Source of the DNA: Ruminococcaceae bacterium UBA1405
GTDB lineage: Bacteria > Bacillota > Clostridia > Oscillospirales > Ruminococcaceae
Direction of reading: 5' to 3'
Assembly: GCA_002305685.1 (NCBI GenBank)
Contig: DBQB01000016.1
Coordinates: forward strand, 19,303-83,302
Length of the DNA stretch: 64,000 nt
Part shown: piece by piece, positions 49,219-58,143 of the stretch
Layout of the letters: each line of letters starts with the position of its first letter
Position numbering within the stretch: position 1 is the first letter of the stretch
Made by a program: the position numbers and the translations under genes
Notes under the pieces: generated by a model
Databases searched by the model: none
The model's input: only the letters and a program-made list of their open reading frames with translations
Told to the model about the DNA's origin: nothing

Positions 49219-50547
49219 TTATTTATCGTCCTTTCCCCGCTCCCGCACAATCATGCGGATAGGGGTGCCCTCCAGGCCAAAGGTTTCCCGGATCTGATTT
49301 TCCAGATACCGCTGATAGGAAAAATGGAACAGCGTCGCGTCGTTGACGAAGGTGACAAAGGTCGGCGGGCGGGTGGAGGGCTGGGTCATATAGAAGATCC
49401 GCAGACGTTTGCCCTTGTCGGACGGAGGCTGTACCCGGGCAGTAGCATAGGCCAGCACATCGTTAAGCTTTCCGGTGGAAATGCGCATGGCGTTTTGGGT
49501 GTTGACAAAGTTGATCAGCTCAAACAGCCGGTCCAACCGCAGTCCGGTGCGGGCCGAGATAAAGACAAACGGAACATAGGACATAAAGCTGAAATCGTTC
49601 TCCAGCTTTTTGCGGAACTCATCCATCGTCTTGTCGGTTTTTTCCACCGCATCCCATTTGTTCACTGCCACCACGCAGGCTTTTCCCTGCTCATGGGCAT
49701 AACCGGCAATCTTGGAATCCTGCTCGGTAAAGCCCTCGGTAGCGTCGATGACAATCACAACCACCTGTGCCCGGTCCACCGCCATATAGGAGCGCAGCAC
49801 ACTGTACCGCTCGATGGCTTCCTCTACCTTGGATTTGCGCCGGATACCGGCGGTATCGATAAAGACAAACCGGCCGAACTTGTTTTCCACCACCGTGTCG
49901 GTAGCGTCCCGGGTGGTTCCGGCGATGTCCGAAACAATCACCCGCTCCTCCCCGCAGACCTTGTTGACCAGCGAAGATTTACCCACATTGGGTTTTCCGA
50001 CCACAGCCACCTGGATCATGTCCTCATCGTACCCATCATCCCGATCAAAATCGATGTGGGCGAAAGCCGCGTCCAGCAGATCGCCGGTGCCATGGCCATG
50101 AACCGAAGAAACCGGGATAGGATCGCCCAATCCCAGATTATAAAACTCATAAAAATCCGGCGGCAGATTGCCGATGCTGTCGCATTTGTTGACGCACAGT
50201 ACCACCGGTTTGCCGCTCTTCATCAACATGGCGGCAACGTCCTGATCGGTGGCGGTGACGCCGGTGCGCAGATCGGTCACCAGAATAATCACATCGGCGC
50301 TGTCGATGGCCAGGGTTGCCTGACGGCGCATCTGCGAGAGAATCACATCGTTGGTTTTGGGCTCGATACCACCGGTATCCACCAGCATCACCGTATGACC
50401 AGCCCATTCCAGCTCAGCATAGATCCGGTCCCGGGTCACTCCGGGGGTATCCTCCACAATGGAGAGCCGCTGTCCGATCAGCTTGTTAAAAAGGGTGGAC
50501 TTGCCCACGTTGGGCCGTCCTACCACAGCGATTATGGGTTTGCTCAT
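49219..50547 (-). CDS. der: Ribosome biogenesis GTPase Der (EngA)
   Basis: A 442-residue double GTPase required for 50S assembly. G domain 1 has GRPNVGKST near residue 11 and DTGGI; G domain 2 has GKPNVGKSS near residue 185, DTAGI and NKWD. A C-terminal KH-like domain (after about 350) contains PPTFVTFVNDATLFHFSYQRYLEN. The order DUF512-der-plsY-gpsA is conserved in clostridia. Confidence 0.97.
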   Translation of the reverse strand: MSKPIIAVVGRPNVGKSTLFNKLIGQRLSIVEDTPGVTRDRIYAELEWAGHTVMLVDTGGIEPKTNDVILSQMRRQATLAIDSADVIILVTDLRTGVTATDQDVAAMLMKSGKPVVLCVNKCDSIGNLPPDFYEFYNLGLGDPIPVSSVHGHGTGDLLDAAFAHIDFDRDDGYDEDMIQVAVVGKPNVGKSSLVNKVCGEERVIVSDIAGTTRDATDTVVENKFGRFVFIDTAGIRRKSKVEEAIERYSVLRSYMAVDRAQVVVIVIDATEGFTEQDSKIAGYAHEQGKACVVAVNKWDAVEKTDKTMDEFRKKLENDFSFMSYVPFVFISARTGLRLDRLFELINFVNTQNAMRISTGKLNDVLAYATARVQPPSDKGKRLRIFYMTQPSTRPPTFVTFVNDATLFHFSYQRYLENQIRETFGLEGTPIRMIVRERGKDDK

Positions 50548-50609
50548 GAAATTTCACTTCCCTTCCCTGACTGTCAAAACATAGTTCTATGAAATATCTT
50601 GTTATGGCT

Positions 50610-51926
50610 TTACTGATATACTGCTTCCCCGGCCAGGGCGTCCGCCAGGAGGAATCCGTCGTTCTGCACCGGACGGATCTCCACCCCCAACAGCTGCTGA
50701 GCCTTGGTCAAAGGCATATCGTCCAAAAAGCGGTCCTGTTCATGCCGCAGCATCACCGCGGGGATGATCAGCGCCTCCCCCAGTGGTTTGCCGGCCAGCT
50801 GCGCGGTGAGATCCTCGCCGGTAATCAGGCCCGCCACCGTGATTTCCTCCCCGAAATACCGGTTTTCGATGGCGTAAACCCGGATATCCAGCCCCGGGAA
50901 CCGCTCCATCAGCAGCCCAGCCAACCTTTTGATCAAAGGATAGGCAAGCAGCCCCGTCGCGGCAGAGAGGGTGCGGTGAATGGGGCGGGAGGCTACCCCC
51001 TCCAGCGCCTGCTGAAATTCCTGCTCTAATAGCGCCATCATTCCAACGCCGCTTTCCAGCTGATCGAAATCCCCGTAATATTCCACCGGCGGAAATGGCA
51101 GCTGTGCTTTGAGGAAAAACTCGTCCGAGGGATAGGCTACCCTTCTCCCGTACTGCTGGAGCATCCGCTGGGCAAAACCGTGAATCAGTTCGATGGTCTC
51201 CAGGGCTTCCTCCTTGGTGTAGGTGCGAAGGGGATACAACCCGTCCCGGTATTTGGTCAGTCCCACCGGCACGCAGGAAACCGACTCCAGCGCCGGCATC
51301 AGCTTTTCCAGATCCTCCAGAGAACGGCGCAGCGCTTCCCCGTCATTGATGCCGGGACAGAGCACCATCTGTACATTGATGCGGATTCCGCCGTCCGCCA
51401 GCATCCGCAGATACTTTAAGCTGCTCCCCGCTTTGGGGTTTGCCATCATTTCGGTGCGCAGCTGAGGATCGGTGGTGTGCACCGAAACATTGATGGGGCT
51501 GATATGCATTTTGATGATCCGCTGGATATCCTGCTCGGTCATATTGGTCATCGTCACATAGTTGCCAAAGAGAAAGGACATACGGGAATCGTCGTCCTTA
51601 AAATACAGCGACGGACGCATCCCTTTGGGCATCTGATCGATAAAACAAAAAATGCACCGATTTTTGCAGCTCATCTGCCGGTCCATCAGATAGGTGTCAA
51701 AGGTAAGCCCCAGCTCCTCATACTCCTCCTTTTCCACCCGATAATGTTTGGTTTGTCCGGAAAAGGTTCGCGTTTCCACCTCCAGTACCGGATCGGTCAT
51801 ATAAAAACGGTAGTCCAGCACATCGGAAATCTCGTTGCCGTTGATGGAGAGAAGCGTCTCCCCTACCTGCATTCCGCTGCGCATCGCCGGGGAGGCGGAC
51901 TCCACCCCTTCAATCAGTACTGCCAT
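50610..51926 (-). CDS. DUF512 family radical-SAM-like Fe-S protein with PDZ domain
   Basis: A 438-residue protein. N-terminal PDZ-like domain (GVESASPAMRSGMQVGETLLSING), a Cys motif CKNRCIFCFIDQMP near residue 86 like a radical SAM cluster site, a TIM-barrel-like middle (NVSVHTTDPQLRTEMM) and a C-terminal DUF512 domain. The biochemical role is not established. It is consistently placed next to der in clostridia, so a role in ribosome or RNA chemistry is possible. GGAGGGG precedes the ATG. Confidence 0.92.
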   Translation of the reverse strand: MAVLIEGVESASPAMRSGMQVGETLLSINGNEISDVLDYRFYMTDPVLEVETRTFSGQTKHYRVEKEEYEELGLTFDTYLMDRQMSCKNRCIFCFIDQMPKGMRPSLYFKDDDSRMSFLFGNYVTMTNMTEQDIQRIIKMHISPINVSVHTTDPQLRTEMMANPKAGSSLKYLRMLADGGIRINVQMVLCPGINDGEALRRSLEDLEKLMPALESVSCVPVGLTKYRDGLYPLRTYTKEEALETIELIHGFAQRMLQQYGRRVAYPSDEFFLKAQLPFPPVEYYGDFDQLESGVGMMALLEQEFQQALEGVASRPIHRTLSAATGLLAYPLIKRLAGLLMERFPGLDIRVYAIENRYFGEEITVAGLITGEDLTAQLAGKPLGEALIIPAVMLRHEQDRFLDDMPLTKAQQLLGVEIRPVQNDGFLLADALAGEAVYQ

Positions 51927-52132
51927 GATACAGCCCCTCCTTTCTCAAATGCAGAAAAATCCGCAGTATCTTCTCCCTGAGTATTCCCAGTTTCTATCCT
52001 CTTCAGGCATCCAGTATCCGCTCCTTGCAAAGCCGCTGCCTTTTCCCCCAAAAAAATTCGTCATCCATTGTTGCCGGCGACATTTTTGGACCGGGGACTT
52101 GGGGACCTGGGAACAGAGGGAAGTACATACAA

Positions 52133-52164
52133 CAAAAAAGAGAAGGAACACAGGCTCCTCCTCT
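52133..52164 (-). terminator. Terminator of DUF177-rpmF
   Basis: AGAGGAGGA pairs with TCCTTCTCT (one G-T pair) across an 8-nt loop, followed by TTTTTT on the minus strand, 30 nt past the rpmF stop. Confidence 0.82.
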
Positions 52165-52195
52165 TTCTATCGGTTCGTTACCTTTAATTAGGTAA

Positions 52196-52378
52196 TTAGG
52201 CCTCGACCTTGACGACCTCAACACCCTTGTAGTAACCGCAGTTTCCACAAACCTTGTGGGGGAGCTTCAGCTCTCCGCACTGGGGGCATTTGGAGAAGTT
52301 CAGGGTCTCCAGTTTCCAAACGTTAGAACGTCTTTTGTCACGACGAGCCTTGGAAGTTTTTCTCTTCGGCACTGCCAT
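52196..52378 (-). CDS. rpmF: 50S ribosomal protein L32
   Basis: A 60-residue L32 with the N-terminal [18 protein letters not shown] and a complete zinc ribbon ([18 protein letters not shown]). AGGAGG lies 8 nt before the ATG at 52378. It is coupled with the DUF177 gene (30 nt upstream), the near-universal DUF177-rpmF pair. Confidence 0.98.
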   Translation of the reverse strand: MAVPKRKTSKARRDKRRSNVWKLETLNFSKCPQCGELKLPHKVCGNCGYYKGVEVVKVEA

Positions 52379-52408
52379 GATCAGCACCTCCTATGCTATA
52401 TTATCATT

Positions 52409-52912
52409 TCATTTGTCCTTTTCAAGCAGGGTAAGCAGCTTTGCAAACCGGGGATCCACTTCCTTGGTCTGGCATCCACAGCTACCCTCGTTGAGATTCT
52501 TCCCGCATACGGGACAAAGCCCTTTGCAATCCTCCGAACAAAGCACCTTGGTTGGTAGCTCAAGGCTGATGTCGGCGCTTGCAAGCCCAAACAGTTCCAG
52601 CGTACCGTCGGGAATGACAATATAACCATCGTCATCCTCGTTTTCCAGCTGCTGCAACAGCACATGGGTAAAGCGGTAATTCTCCTGCCGGTCCACCTCA
52701 GCACAACATCTGTCACACTGGGAATGGAACCGAAACGCGGCGGTATAGGTAAGGGTTACAATACCGGCGCGGTTGTTTACCTCCCCTGTCAACCGAATGG
52801 GAGACGCAACAGGATGACCCGGCCATAACTCCTCATCGGTATTGGGCATCGTCTCGGAAAAGGAGACACTCTTGCCCTCTTCCAGGAAAAGCTGCCTGAG
52901 ATTTAACAGCAT
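52409..52912 (-). CDS. yceD: DUF177 (YceD) family protein
   Basis: A 167-residue DUF177 protein, linked to 23S rRNA processing in plants and E. coli. The core has GEVNNRAGIVTLTYTAAFRFHSQCDRC, a CxxC, and the C-terminal zinc-like motif CSEDCKGLCPVCGKNLNEGSCGC. The ATG at 52912 is 7 nt after GAGGTG. The promoter is at 53095-53124, leaving a leader of about 175 nt. Confidence 0.93.
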   Translation of the reverse strand: MLLNLRQLFLEEGKSVSFSETMPNTDEELWPGHPVASPIRLTGEVNNRAGIVTLTYTAAFRFHSQCDRCCAEVDRQENYRFTHVLLQQLENEDDDGYIVIPDGTLELFGLASADISLELPTKVLCSEDCKGLCPVCGKNLNEGSCGCQTKEVDPRFAKLLTLLEKDK

Positions 52913-53094
52913 AAATTTGCACCTCAAAAATAACAGTGCCGCCTTCTCACCACGCGACACGCTATTTCATTTGTTCCATTTGCCGTCTCCCCGATTTCCA
53001 CAACGGATCGACAGCGCGCTGCGTCCCACAGGTGCCACAGTGTTCCCTGCCGTGAAGCAGAAAACCACCCAGAGCGCAACATACCACGCAGAAT

Positions 53095-53124
53095 ATTATA
53101 TACGCCCGGAACCGTCTTTGTCAA
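53095..53124 (-). promoter_or_regulatory. Promoter for DUF177-rpmF
   Basis: On the minus strand: a perfect TTGACA, 18-nt spacer, a perfect TATAAT (in TATATAAT). Phased A-tracts lie directly upstream of the -35. Confidence 0.82.
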
Positions 53125-53127
53125 GGG

Positions 53128-53167
53128 AAATTCGGGAAAATTCCGGGGAAAATCGGGGGAAAATTTT
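53128..53167. repeat. Phased A-tract repeat upstream of the rpmF promoter
   Basis: Four imperfect units of the form GGG(G)AAA(A)TT(C), with A-tract centres at about 53130, 53140, 53151 and 53164. Spacing near one helical turn suggests bent DNA or an UP-like element. Confidence 0.55.
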
Positions 53168-53214
53168 CGATTTTCTTTCAAAATACCCTTTCCGTAAAAT
53201 GTCACAAAAAGCCC

Positions 53215-53243
53215 TTGTCACACCGGGGGCTTTGTTATAAAAT
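53215..53243 (+). promoter_or_regulatory. Promoter for the HIT gene
   Basis: TTGTCA, 17-nt spacer, TAAAAT, about 40 nt before the ATG at 53286. Confidence 0.65.
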
Positions 53244-53285
53244 GGAGAGAGAACCACTTTAACCAAAAGAAAGGAGAAAAGACCG

Positions 53286-53624
53286 ATGGATTGTCTGTTC
53301 TGTAAAATCGCCGCCGGCGAGATCCCGTCCAAAAAGCTCTTTGAGGACGATACGCTGCTGGCTTTCTATGACATTGATCCCCAGGCACCGGTGCATTTTT
53401 TGGTGATTCCCAAAACCCATATCTCGGGCGCGGATGCCATCACCCCGGAAAACAGCGCCATTGTCGCCCATATCTATGAAGTGATCGCCCAACTGGCGGG
53501 TCAACTGGGCCTTACAGGCGGGTTCCGTGTTGTCTCCAACTGCGGAGCAGATGCCGGACAGTCGGTGCCGCATCTGCATTTTCATGTGCTGGCGGGCAGA
53601 AGTCTGGCATGGCCTCCCGGCTGA
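53286..53624 (+). CDS. HIT family nucleotide hydrolase (Hint-like)
   Basis: A 112-residue histidine-triad protein acting on adenosine-phosphate linkages. N-terminal CLFCKIAAGEIPSKKLFEDD; QAPVHFLVIPKTHI; the triad HLHFHVLAG near residue 96. AAGGAG is 9-10 nt before the ATG. It may be co-transcribed with the phosphoribosyltransferase gene 56 nt downstream. Confidence 0.96.
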   Translation: MDCLFCKIAAGEIPSKKLFEDDTLLAFYDIDPQAPVHFLVIPKTHISGADAITPENSAIVAHIYEVIAQLAGQLGLTGGFRVVSNCGADAGQSVPHLHFHVLAGRSLAWPPG

Positions 53625-53680
53625 TGCAGCTGTCTTAGCGCTTCACTTTTCATCAAACCGAAAGGATGACATCATTTTTC

Positions 53681-54223
53681 ATGGAACAACAGTATTATGA
53701 AATGAAGATCGCAGGGCTGACCCGCCGTCTGCCGCTGTGCGCCGTCAGCGATAAGCTGGATATCGCTGCCTTTGTGATGTTCTCCGATGTGGAGATCACG
53801 GTGGCCGCCGCCACCCAACTGCTGCAAAAATGTCCTGAATTCGACGTGATGATCACCGCCGAATCCAAGGGTATCCCTCTGGCCTACGAGATGTCCCGCC
53901 AGTCCGGAAAGCAGTACTATCTGGCCCGCAAATCGGTGAAGGTTTATATGCGGGACCCTATCTGTGTGGAAGTGAAATCCATCACCACCGCCGCTGCTCA
54001 GAAACTGTATCTGGATCGGGATTATGCCGACGAGATGAAGGGCAAGCGGGTGCTGATTGTGGATGACGTCATCTCTACCGGAGAGTCTCTCCACGCTTTG
54101 GAGGAGCTGGTCAAAGCGGCAGGCGGAAACATTGTCTGCAAAGCTGCCGTGCTGGCGGAGGGCGATGCCGCCGAGCGAAGCGATATTGTCTTTTTGGAGC
54201 CGCTGCCCCTGTTCTTCAAATAA
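53681..54223 (+). CDS. Adenine/purine phosphoribosyltransferase-like protein
   Basis: A 180-residue type I PRT. The PRPP-binding signature is VLIVDDVISTGES near residues 123-135. An N-terminal hood (MKIAGLTRRLPLCAVSDKLDIA) and ITAESKGIPLAYEMS with YYLARKS resemble APRT/XPRT-type enzymes in clostridia. Which base is used cannot be told. The ATG at 53681 is chosen, although spacing to AAAGG is long; the ATG at 53666 directly abuts that site. Confidence 0.85.
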   Translation: MEQQYYEMKIAGLTRRLPLCAVSDKLDIAAFVMFSDVEITVAAATQLLQKCPEFDVMITAESKGIPLAYEMSRQSGKQYYLARKSVKVYMRDPICVEVKSITTAAAQKLYLDRDYADEMKGKRVLIVDDVISTGESLHALEELVKAAGGNIVCKAAVLAEGDAAERSDIVFLEPLPLFFK

Positions 54224-54237
54224 TCCGAAATCATTCC

Positions 54238-54267
54238 GTCCGGAACCCCGCTTGTTCCGGACGTTTC
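54238..54267 (+). terminator. Terminator after the phosphoribosyltransferase gene
   Basis: GTCCGGAAC pairs perfectly with GTTCCGGAC across 7 nt, followed by a short T-rich tail, 15 nt past the stop. Confidence 0.75.
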
Positions 54268-54402
54268 TGTATCTCTATGAATGCTGAATTCCTTTCCACG
54301 CTTCCGCCGCAAGACCGGTAAAAACCAAAAGAAGGAAACCGCAAAAGAGGCTTTTCATCCTTCCCTTCATCTCACCCATATCCCACAAGGAGGTATCCGT
54401 CT

Positions 54403-56268
54403 ATGAACTACCGTGAACAAATCACAAAGGATCATCCCCTGCGCTACCATGGCCGGGAAAAAGCAGATGTACGATATCACGACGGTGCGCTGCGCCATCT
54501 CAAAGGAGTCAAAAGCTATCAGGTCATGCGGGCTTGCCGCAACCACCCTGAATTGCAGGACGATTTTGGTTGGACCTACAACCATGCCGCCGCTCTCTGC
54601 TGGTGGCAGGGCCGTTTCTTCTATGAATATCTCTCCAATCCGGTGGGGGAACATGAGGGCCGCTCCCATTCTCTGCTGGTGACCTCTGTGGATGGCATTC
54701 ACTGGGAAAAACCTCAGGTCATCTTCCCGGAATATTACCTCACCGCAGAGCATTACCAAGGCCCAAATAAACACCTGCTTCCTCCTGCTCCGGAAACCTT
54801 CTGCGCCTGTATGCACCAGCGGTGCGGATTCTATGTCACCAAGGACGGACGGCTACTGGTCACCGGTTTTTATGGTATCAGCCCCGAACCCCACACTGCG
54901 CCCTGCAACGGCTGGGGAATCGGGCGGGTGGTACGGGAAATCTACCCGGATATGCAGTTTTCCCCCGTCTATTTTCTTGCCTACAACACCGCCGCCGGTT
55001 ACAATGCCCAGACGGCTCCCGGTTTCCCCCACTTCTCCGAGAGCGGCAATCCGGAACTCATAAACGCTTGCGAGGAACTGCTGGCGGATCGGGTATATGT
55101 CCAGCAGTGGTGGGAGGAACAGCGTTTTGACCCCAATCTTTTCACCCAACATGGCGGACAGGCACTGTGTACCTATACCGATTCGGAAGGCAAAATTGTA
55201 GGGGTGTATAAACACGCCATGTGCTCCATCACCTGCGACCAGGGAGAGAGCTGGAGCAAACCGGTGCGCTGCAGCTCCGTTGAAACCTCCACCGGAAAAG
55301 TATGGGGACAGCGCACCAGCGACGGACGGTATATTCTCTGCTACAATCCCCACACCGATTCGATGCACCGCTGGCCTATTGCGGCGGTCACCGGAGAAAA
55401 CGGACACGATTTTGACTCTATGCTGGCGGTGACCACCGAGGTAGCCCCCAGCCGTTATCAGGGATTTGCCAAAAATTTTGGTCCCCAATATATGCGGGGC
55501 ATTGAGGAGATCTTCCCCCAAACCCCCGATGGCGCCCTTTGGCTGGCCTACTCGGTGAACAAGGAGGATATGTGGATCAGCAAAATCCCGGTTCCGGTTA
55601 CCGGTATCCAGCTTACCGACGTGACGGATGATTTTTCTGAACTGACGCCCGGCGGCGAGGTAACCGACTGGAACATCTATTCTCCTCTCTGGGCCCCTGT
55701 AGCAGTGGAGCGTCTCGAGGGAAAAAATGTGGTAACCCTCAGCGACACCGACCCCTATGATCGTGCCAAGGCGGAGCGGGCAATCCCTCCGGCGCAGGTA
55801 GGCAAAGTCACCGTGCGGATCATGATCCAGCAGATCGGCGCAGATAACGCTCCGATGCGGATCGAATGGCAGGACCGGAAAGGCGCGGTTCCCTTCTTTG
55901 TCACCTTCGGCGCAGACGCAGTGCTGCGGGCAAAGGGCAACGGCGTCTACCATGATCTTTGTGGGTACGAGACCGGCGTATGGTATACTCTGGAGACAAC
56001 GTTTGACTGCGCCCAAAACCGCTGGCAGATTTCGGTGCAGCGGGACGGAGAGACAGTATGCGAAAAGGCGCTTCCCTTCTGCCAGTCGGTGTATGCGGTT
56101 GAGCGGGTGCTCTTTGCCACCAAAGAAAACGGTAGCAAACAGGATCTGGAAGCCAGCGGCAAATTTATGACCATCGGAGATCTGCCCGATTCCGACGAAA
56201 AATTACCTCTTTCCCGCATGGTCATCGGCGCATTTGGCTGTGAAACCAAGGTAGGCGCACAGGAATAA
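54403..56268 (+). CDS. Sialidase-like beta-propeller protein with C-terminal sandwich domain
   Basis: A 621-residue cytoplasmic protein (no signal peptide). Residues about 20-410 look like a six-bladed sialidase/BNR-type propeller: repeated aromatic and Gly-Asp blade turns such as SLLVTSVDGIHWEKPQV, GFYVTKDGRLLVTG, SITCDQGESWSKPV and RTSDGRYILCYN. Residues about 430-600 look like a concanavalin-like sandwich (VTVRIMIQQIGADNAPMRIEW). Such proteins include sialidases, rhamnosidase-like GH145 and uronate lyases; the exact family cannot be fixed. GGAGG lies 9 nt before the ATG. Neighbours (larA-like, ADH, GH127) suggest plant-glycan breakdown. A terminator follows. Confidence 0.65.
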   Translation: MNYREQITKDHPLRYHGREKADVRYHDGALRHLKGVKSYQVMRACRNHPELQDDFGWTYNHAAALCWWQGRFFYEYLSNPVGEHEGRSHSLLVTSVDGIHWEKPQVIFPEYYLTAEHYQGPNKHLLPPAPETFCACMHQRCGFYVTKDGRLLVTGFYGISPEPHTAPCNGWGIGRVVREIYPDMQFSPVYFLAYNTAAGYNAQTAPGFPHFSESGNPELINACEELLADRVYVQQWWEEQRFDPNLFTQHGGQALCTYTDSEGKIVGVYKHAMCSITCDQGESWSKPVRCSSVETSTGKVWGQRTSDGRYILCYNPHTDSMHRWPIAAVTGENGHDFDSMLAVTTEVAPSRYQGFAKNFGPQYMRGIEEIFPQTPDGALWLAYSVNKEDMWISKIPVPVTGIQLTDVTDDFSELTPGGEVTDWNIYSPLWAPVAVERLEGKNVVTLSDTDPYDRAKAERAIPPAQVGKVTVRIMIQQIGADNAPMRIEWQDRKGAVPFFVTFGADAVLRAKGNGVYHDLCGYETGVWYTLETTFDCAQNRWQISVQRDGETVCEKALPFCQSVYAVERVLFATKENGSKQDLEASGKFMTIGDLPDSDEKLPLSRMVIGAFGCETKVGAQE

Positions 56269-56308
56269 AAAGGCGGTTTTCCAATTTCTCAAAAAAATCT
56301 CTGCTCAC

Positions 56309-56353
56309 AAAAGCAGGAAGGAGAGATCCTCGGAGGTCTCCTTCCTGCTTTTT
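56309..56353 (+). terminator. Terminator of the propeller gene
   Basis: AAAAGCAGGAAGGAGA pairs with TCTCCTTCCTGCTTTT (about 16 bp, 12-nt loop), then TTT. Very stable. Confidence 0.92.
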
Positions 56354-56415
56354 GTTCAATCGATGTTGACCGGGACAAAGGTTGTAACACTGTTGTGAAT
56401 TTTGTACAATTGCTC

Positions 56416-56444
56416 TTGTTGTGCCGCGCAAAATATGGTACACT
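56416..56444 (+). promoter_or_regulatory. Promoter for the larA-like gene
   Basis: TTGTTG, 17-nt spacer, TACACT. The leader to the ATG at 56679 is about 230 nt. Confidence 0.5.
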
Positions 56445-56678
56445 GTTGATGATATCGAAGAAAACAAGGCTTACCCTGGGTCATGCACAGCGGCATAAAA
56501 CGCTGTTTTCCAGTATGTATGCTTCACCGATTTCTCTGTGAAACCGGCAGCACCTTGTCCTATCTGATTTCCAGTGCAGGTTGATAACCTCATCCGGCAC
56601 CGGAAACCTCCATGCACCATACCTTTGACCAAAATAACCTTTCTATCAATCTTTCGTAGACCATCGGAGGTGACCAAT

Positions 56679-57990
56679 ATGTCTCAAAGCACCCTCGTCT
56701 CCCTTCGTTACGACCGGCGTATGCTTTCGGTACAGTTGCCCACCGAAAACCTGTTGGGCGTGCTGGACGGAAATTTTCCGGCTGAGTCCCTCTCCCTCCC
56801 CCAGGCACAGCAGCTTGAGGAGGTGGCCCGCTCCATCCGGGAACCCATCGGCTGTGGTTCACTCCAGGAGACGGTGGAAGCACTGGCGCAAAAAACCGGA
56901 AAAGCCCCCCGGCAGCTCAAAGTCGTTGTTATGGCCAGCGACTTAACCCGTCCCTCGCCCACCTATAAAATTCTGCCTCCCTTGGTACAGGCATTAAACG
57001 ACTGCGGCATTGTAGATGAAAATATTCTGGTCATGTTCGGACTGGGTTCCCACCGCAACCATACCCCCCAGGAACAACAGCAGCTGATGGGAGAGGAAAT
57101 GTACAAGCGTATCCGCTGTGTCGATTCGGTTCCGGGAGACTTTGTCTATCTGGCCACCACCTCCCGAGGAACGCCACTCAACGTCAACCGTCTGGTACTG
57201 GAAGCCGATCTGCGCATCGCCACCGGCAATGTGGATTACCACTGGTTCGCCGGATACTCCGCCGGAGCAAAAGCCTTCTTCCCCGGCGCCTGCCGGATGG
57301 ATTCGGTACAGCAAAACCATAAGATGGCAGTACTCCCCCAATGCCATTCCGGCGCGTTGGAGGGCAATCCCCTTCGGGAAGACATGGATGAAGCCGGCGG
57401 TCTCATTGGCATTCACTTTATCGTCAATGTGGTAATCAACGACCTCAACCAGCAGATCCTGCGCAGCTTTGCAGGGGACTATCTTGCAGCCCATCGGGCC
57501 GCTTGTCGTTTTGTCGATGAGGTATACGGCCACCCTATCCCGCAGCTGGCGGATGTGGTAGTGGCCTCCTCCGGAGGCTTTCCCAAAGACATCAACATCG
57601 ACCAGATGCAGAAAGCGCTGGAGAACGCCTTCAAAGGGGTGAAACCCGGCGGTACCCTGCTGATTACCGCCGCCTGTCCCGAGGGTTACGGCAAGCCTGC
57701 CATCGGGGAAGCGTTTCGCAAAATTTTCGCCCCCCCAGCAGCTGCTGGCGGAAAATATGCTGGATCCCGCTCCGGGGGTTGGCGCCAAGGAAGGCGGATA
57801 CGCCAAGGTTTCCGCCAACTGTCATGTGGTGCTGGTTACCGATATGGCCCCCGGCGAGGTACGAAATCTGTTTTGGGAGCCCTGCTCTCCCGACAACATC
57901 CAGCAGAAGATCGATTCCCTGCTCACCGGCGGCAAAACCGTCTATGCAATGCCTCTGGCCTGCTCGGTGATGCCGGTTCTTAACCCCTGA
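56679..57990 (+). pseudogene. larA: LarA family nickel-dependent racemase, frameshifted at a C7 tract
   Basis: A lactate-racemase family protein using a nickel-pincer cofactor; family members also epimerise other 2-hydroxy acids. The N-terminal two-thirds are intact: SDLTRPSPTYKILPP, GLGSHRNHTPQEQ (family His), GNVDYHWFAGYSAGAKAFFPGACRMDS with the cofactor-binding Lys and His, and the QQNHKM His. At the run of seven C (57730-57736) the frame is lost. Reading one base on restores a normal C-terminus (QQLLAENMLDPAPGVGAKEGG, then TDMAPGEVRNLFW) to the stop at 57990. Six C would give an intact protein of about 436 residues. It may be a sequencing error, a mutation or a switch. GGAGGTGA precedes the ATG. 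Confidence 0.88.
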
Positions 57991-58143
57991 CCACCTCTAC
58001 TGTCATAGAGGGCCGGTTCTAAAGGCATCTTACCAACAGCAATCTTTCCCACAGTTTCCGGCAGCGGCCGCAGAAAGCCGCTTTTTCATATTCCGCTATC
58101 CCAAAACATCTTAATTTTATCAACCTACAGGAGGAATGTGTCC

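Larger units (their letters stand above)
52913..53285. other. Divergent promoter region between DUF177-rpmF and the HIT gene
   Basis: These 373 nt hold two promoters facing apart (53095-53124 minus, 53215-53243 plus), four A-tracts separated by G-runs between them, and the 175-nt leader of the DUF177 gene. No further gene is seen. Confidence 0.6.
56269..56678 (+). other. Intergenic region before the larA-like gene
   Basis: These 410 nt hold the terminator of the propeller gene (56309-56353) and a promoter (56416-56444) with a leader of about 230 nt. Short ORFs here lack ribosome sites and are not called. Confidence 0.5.
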
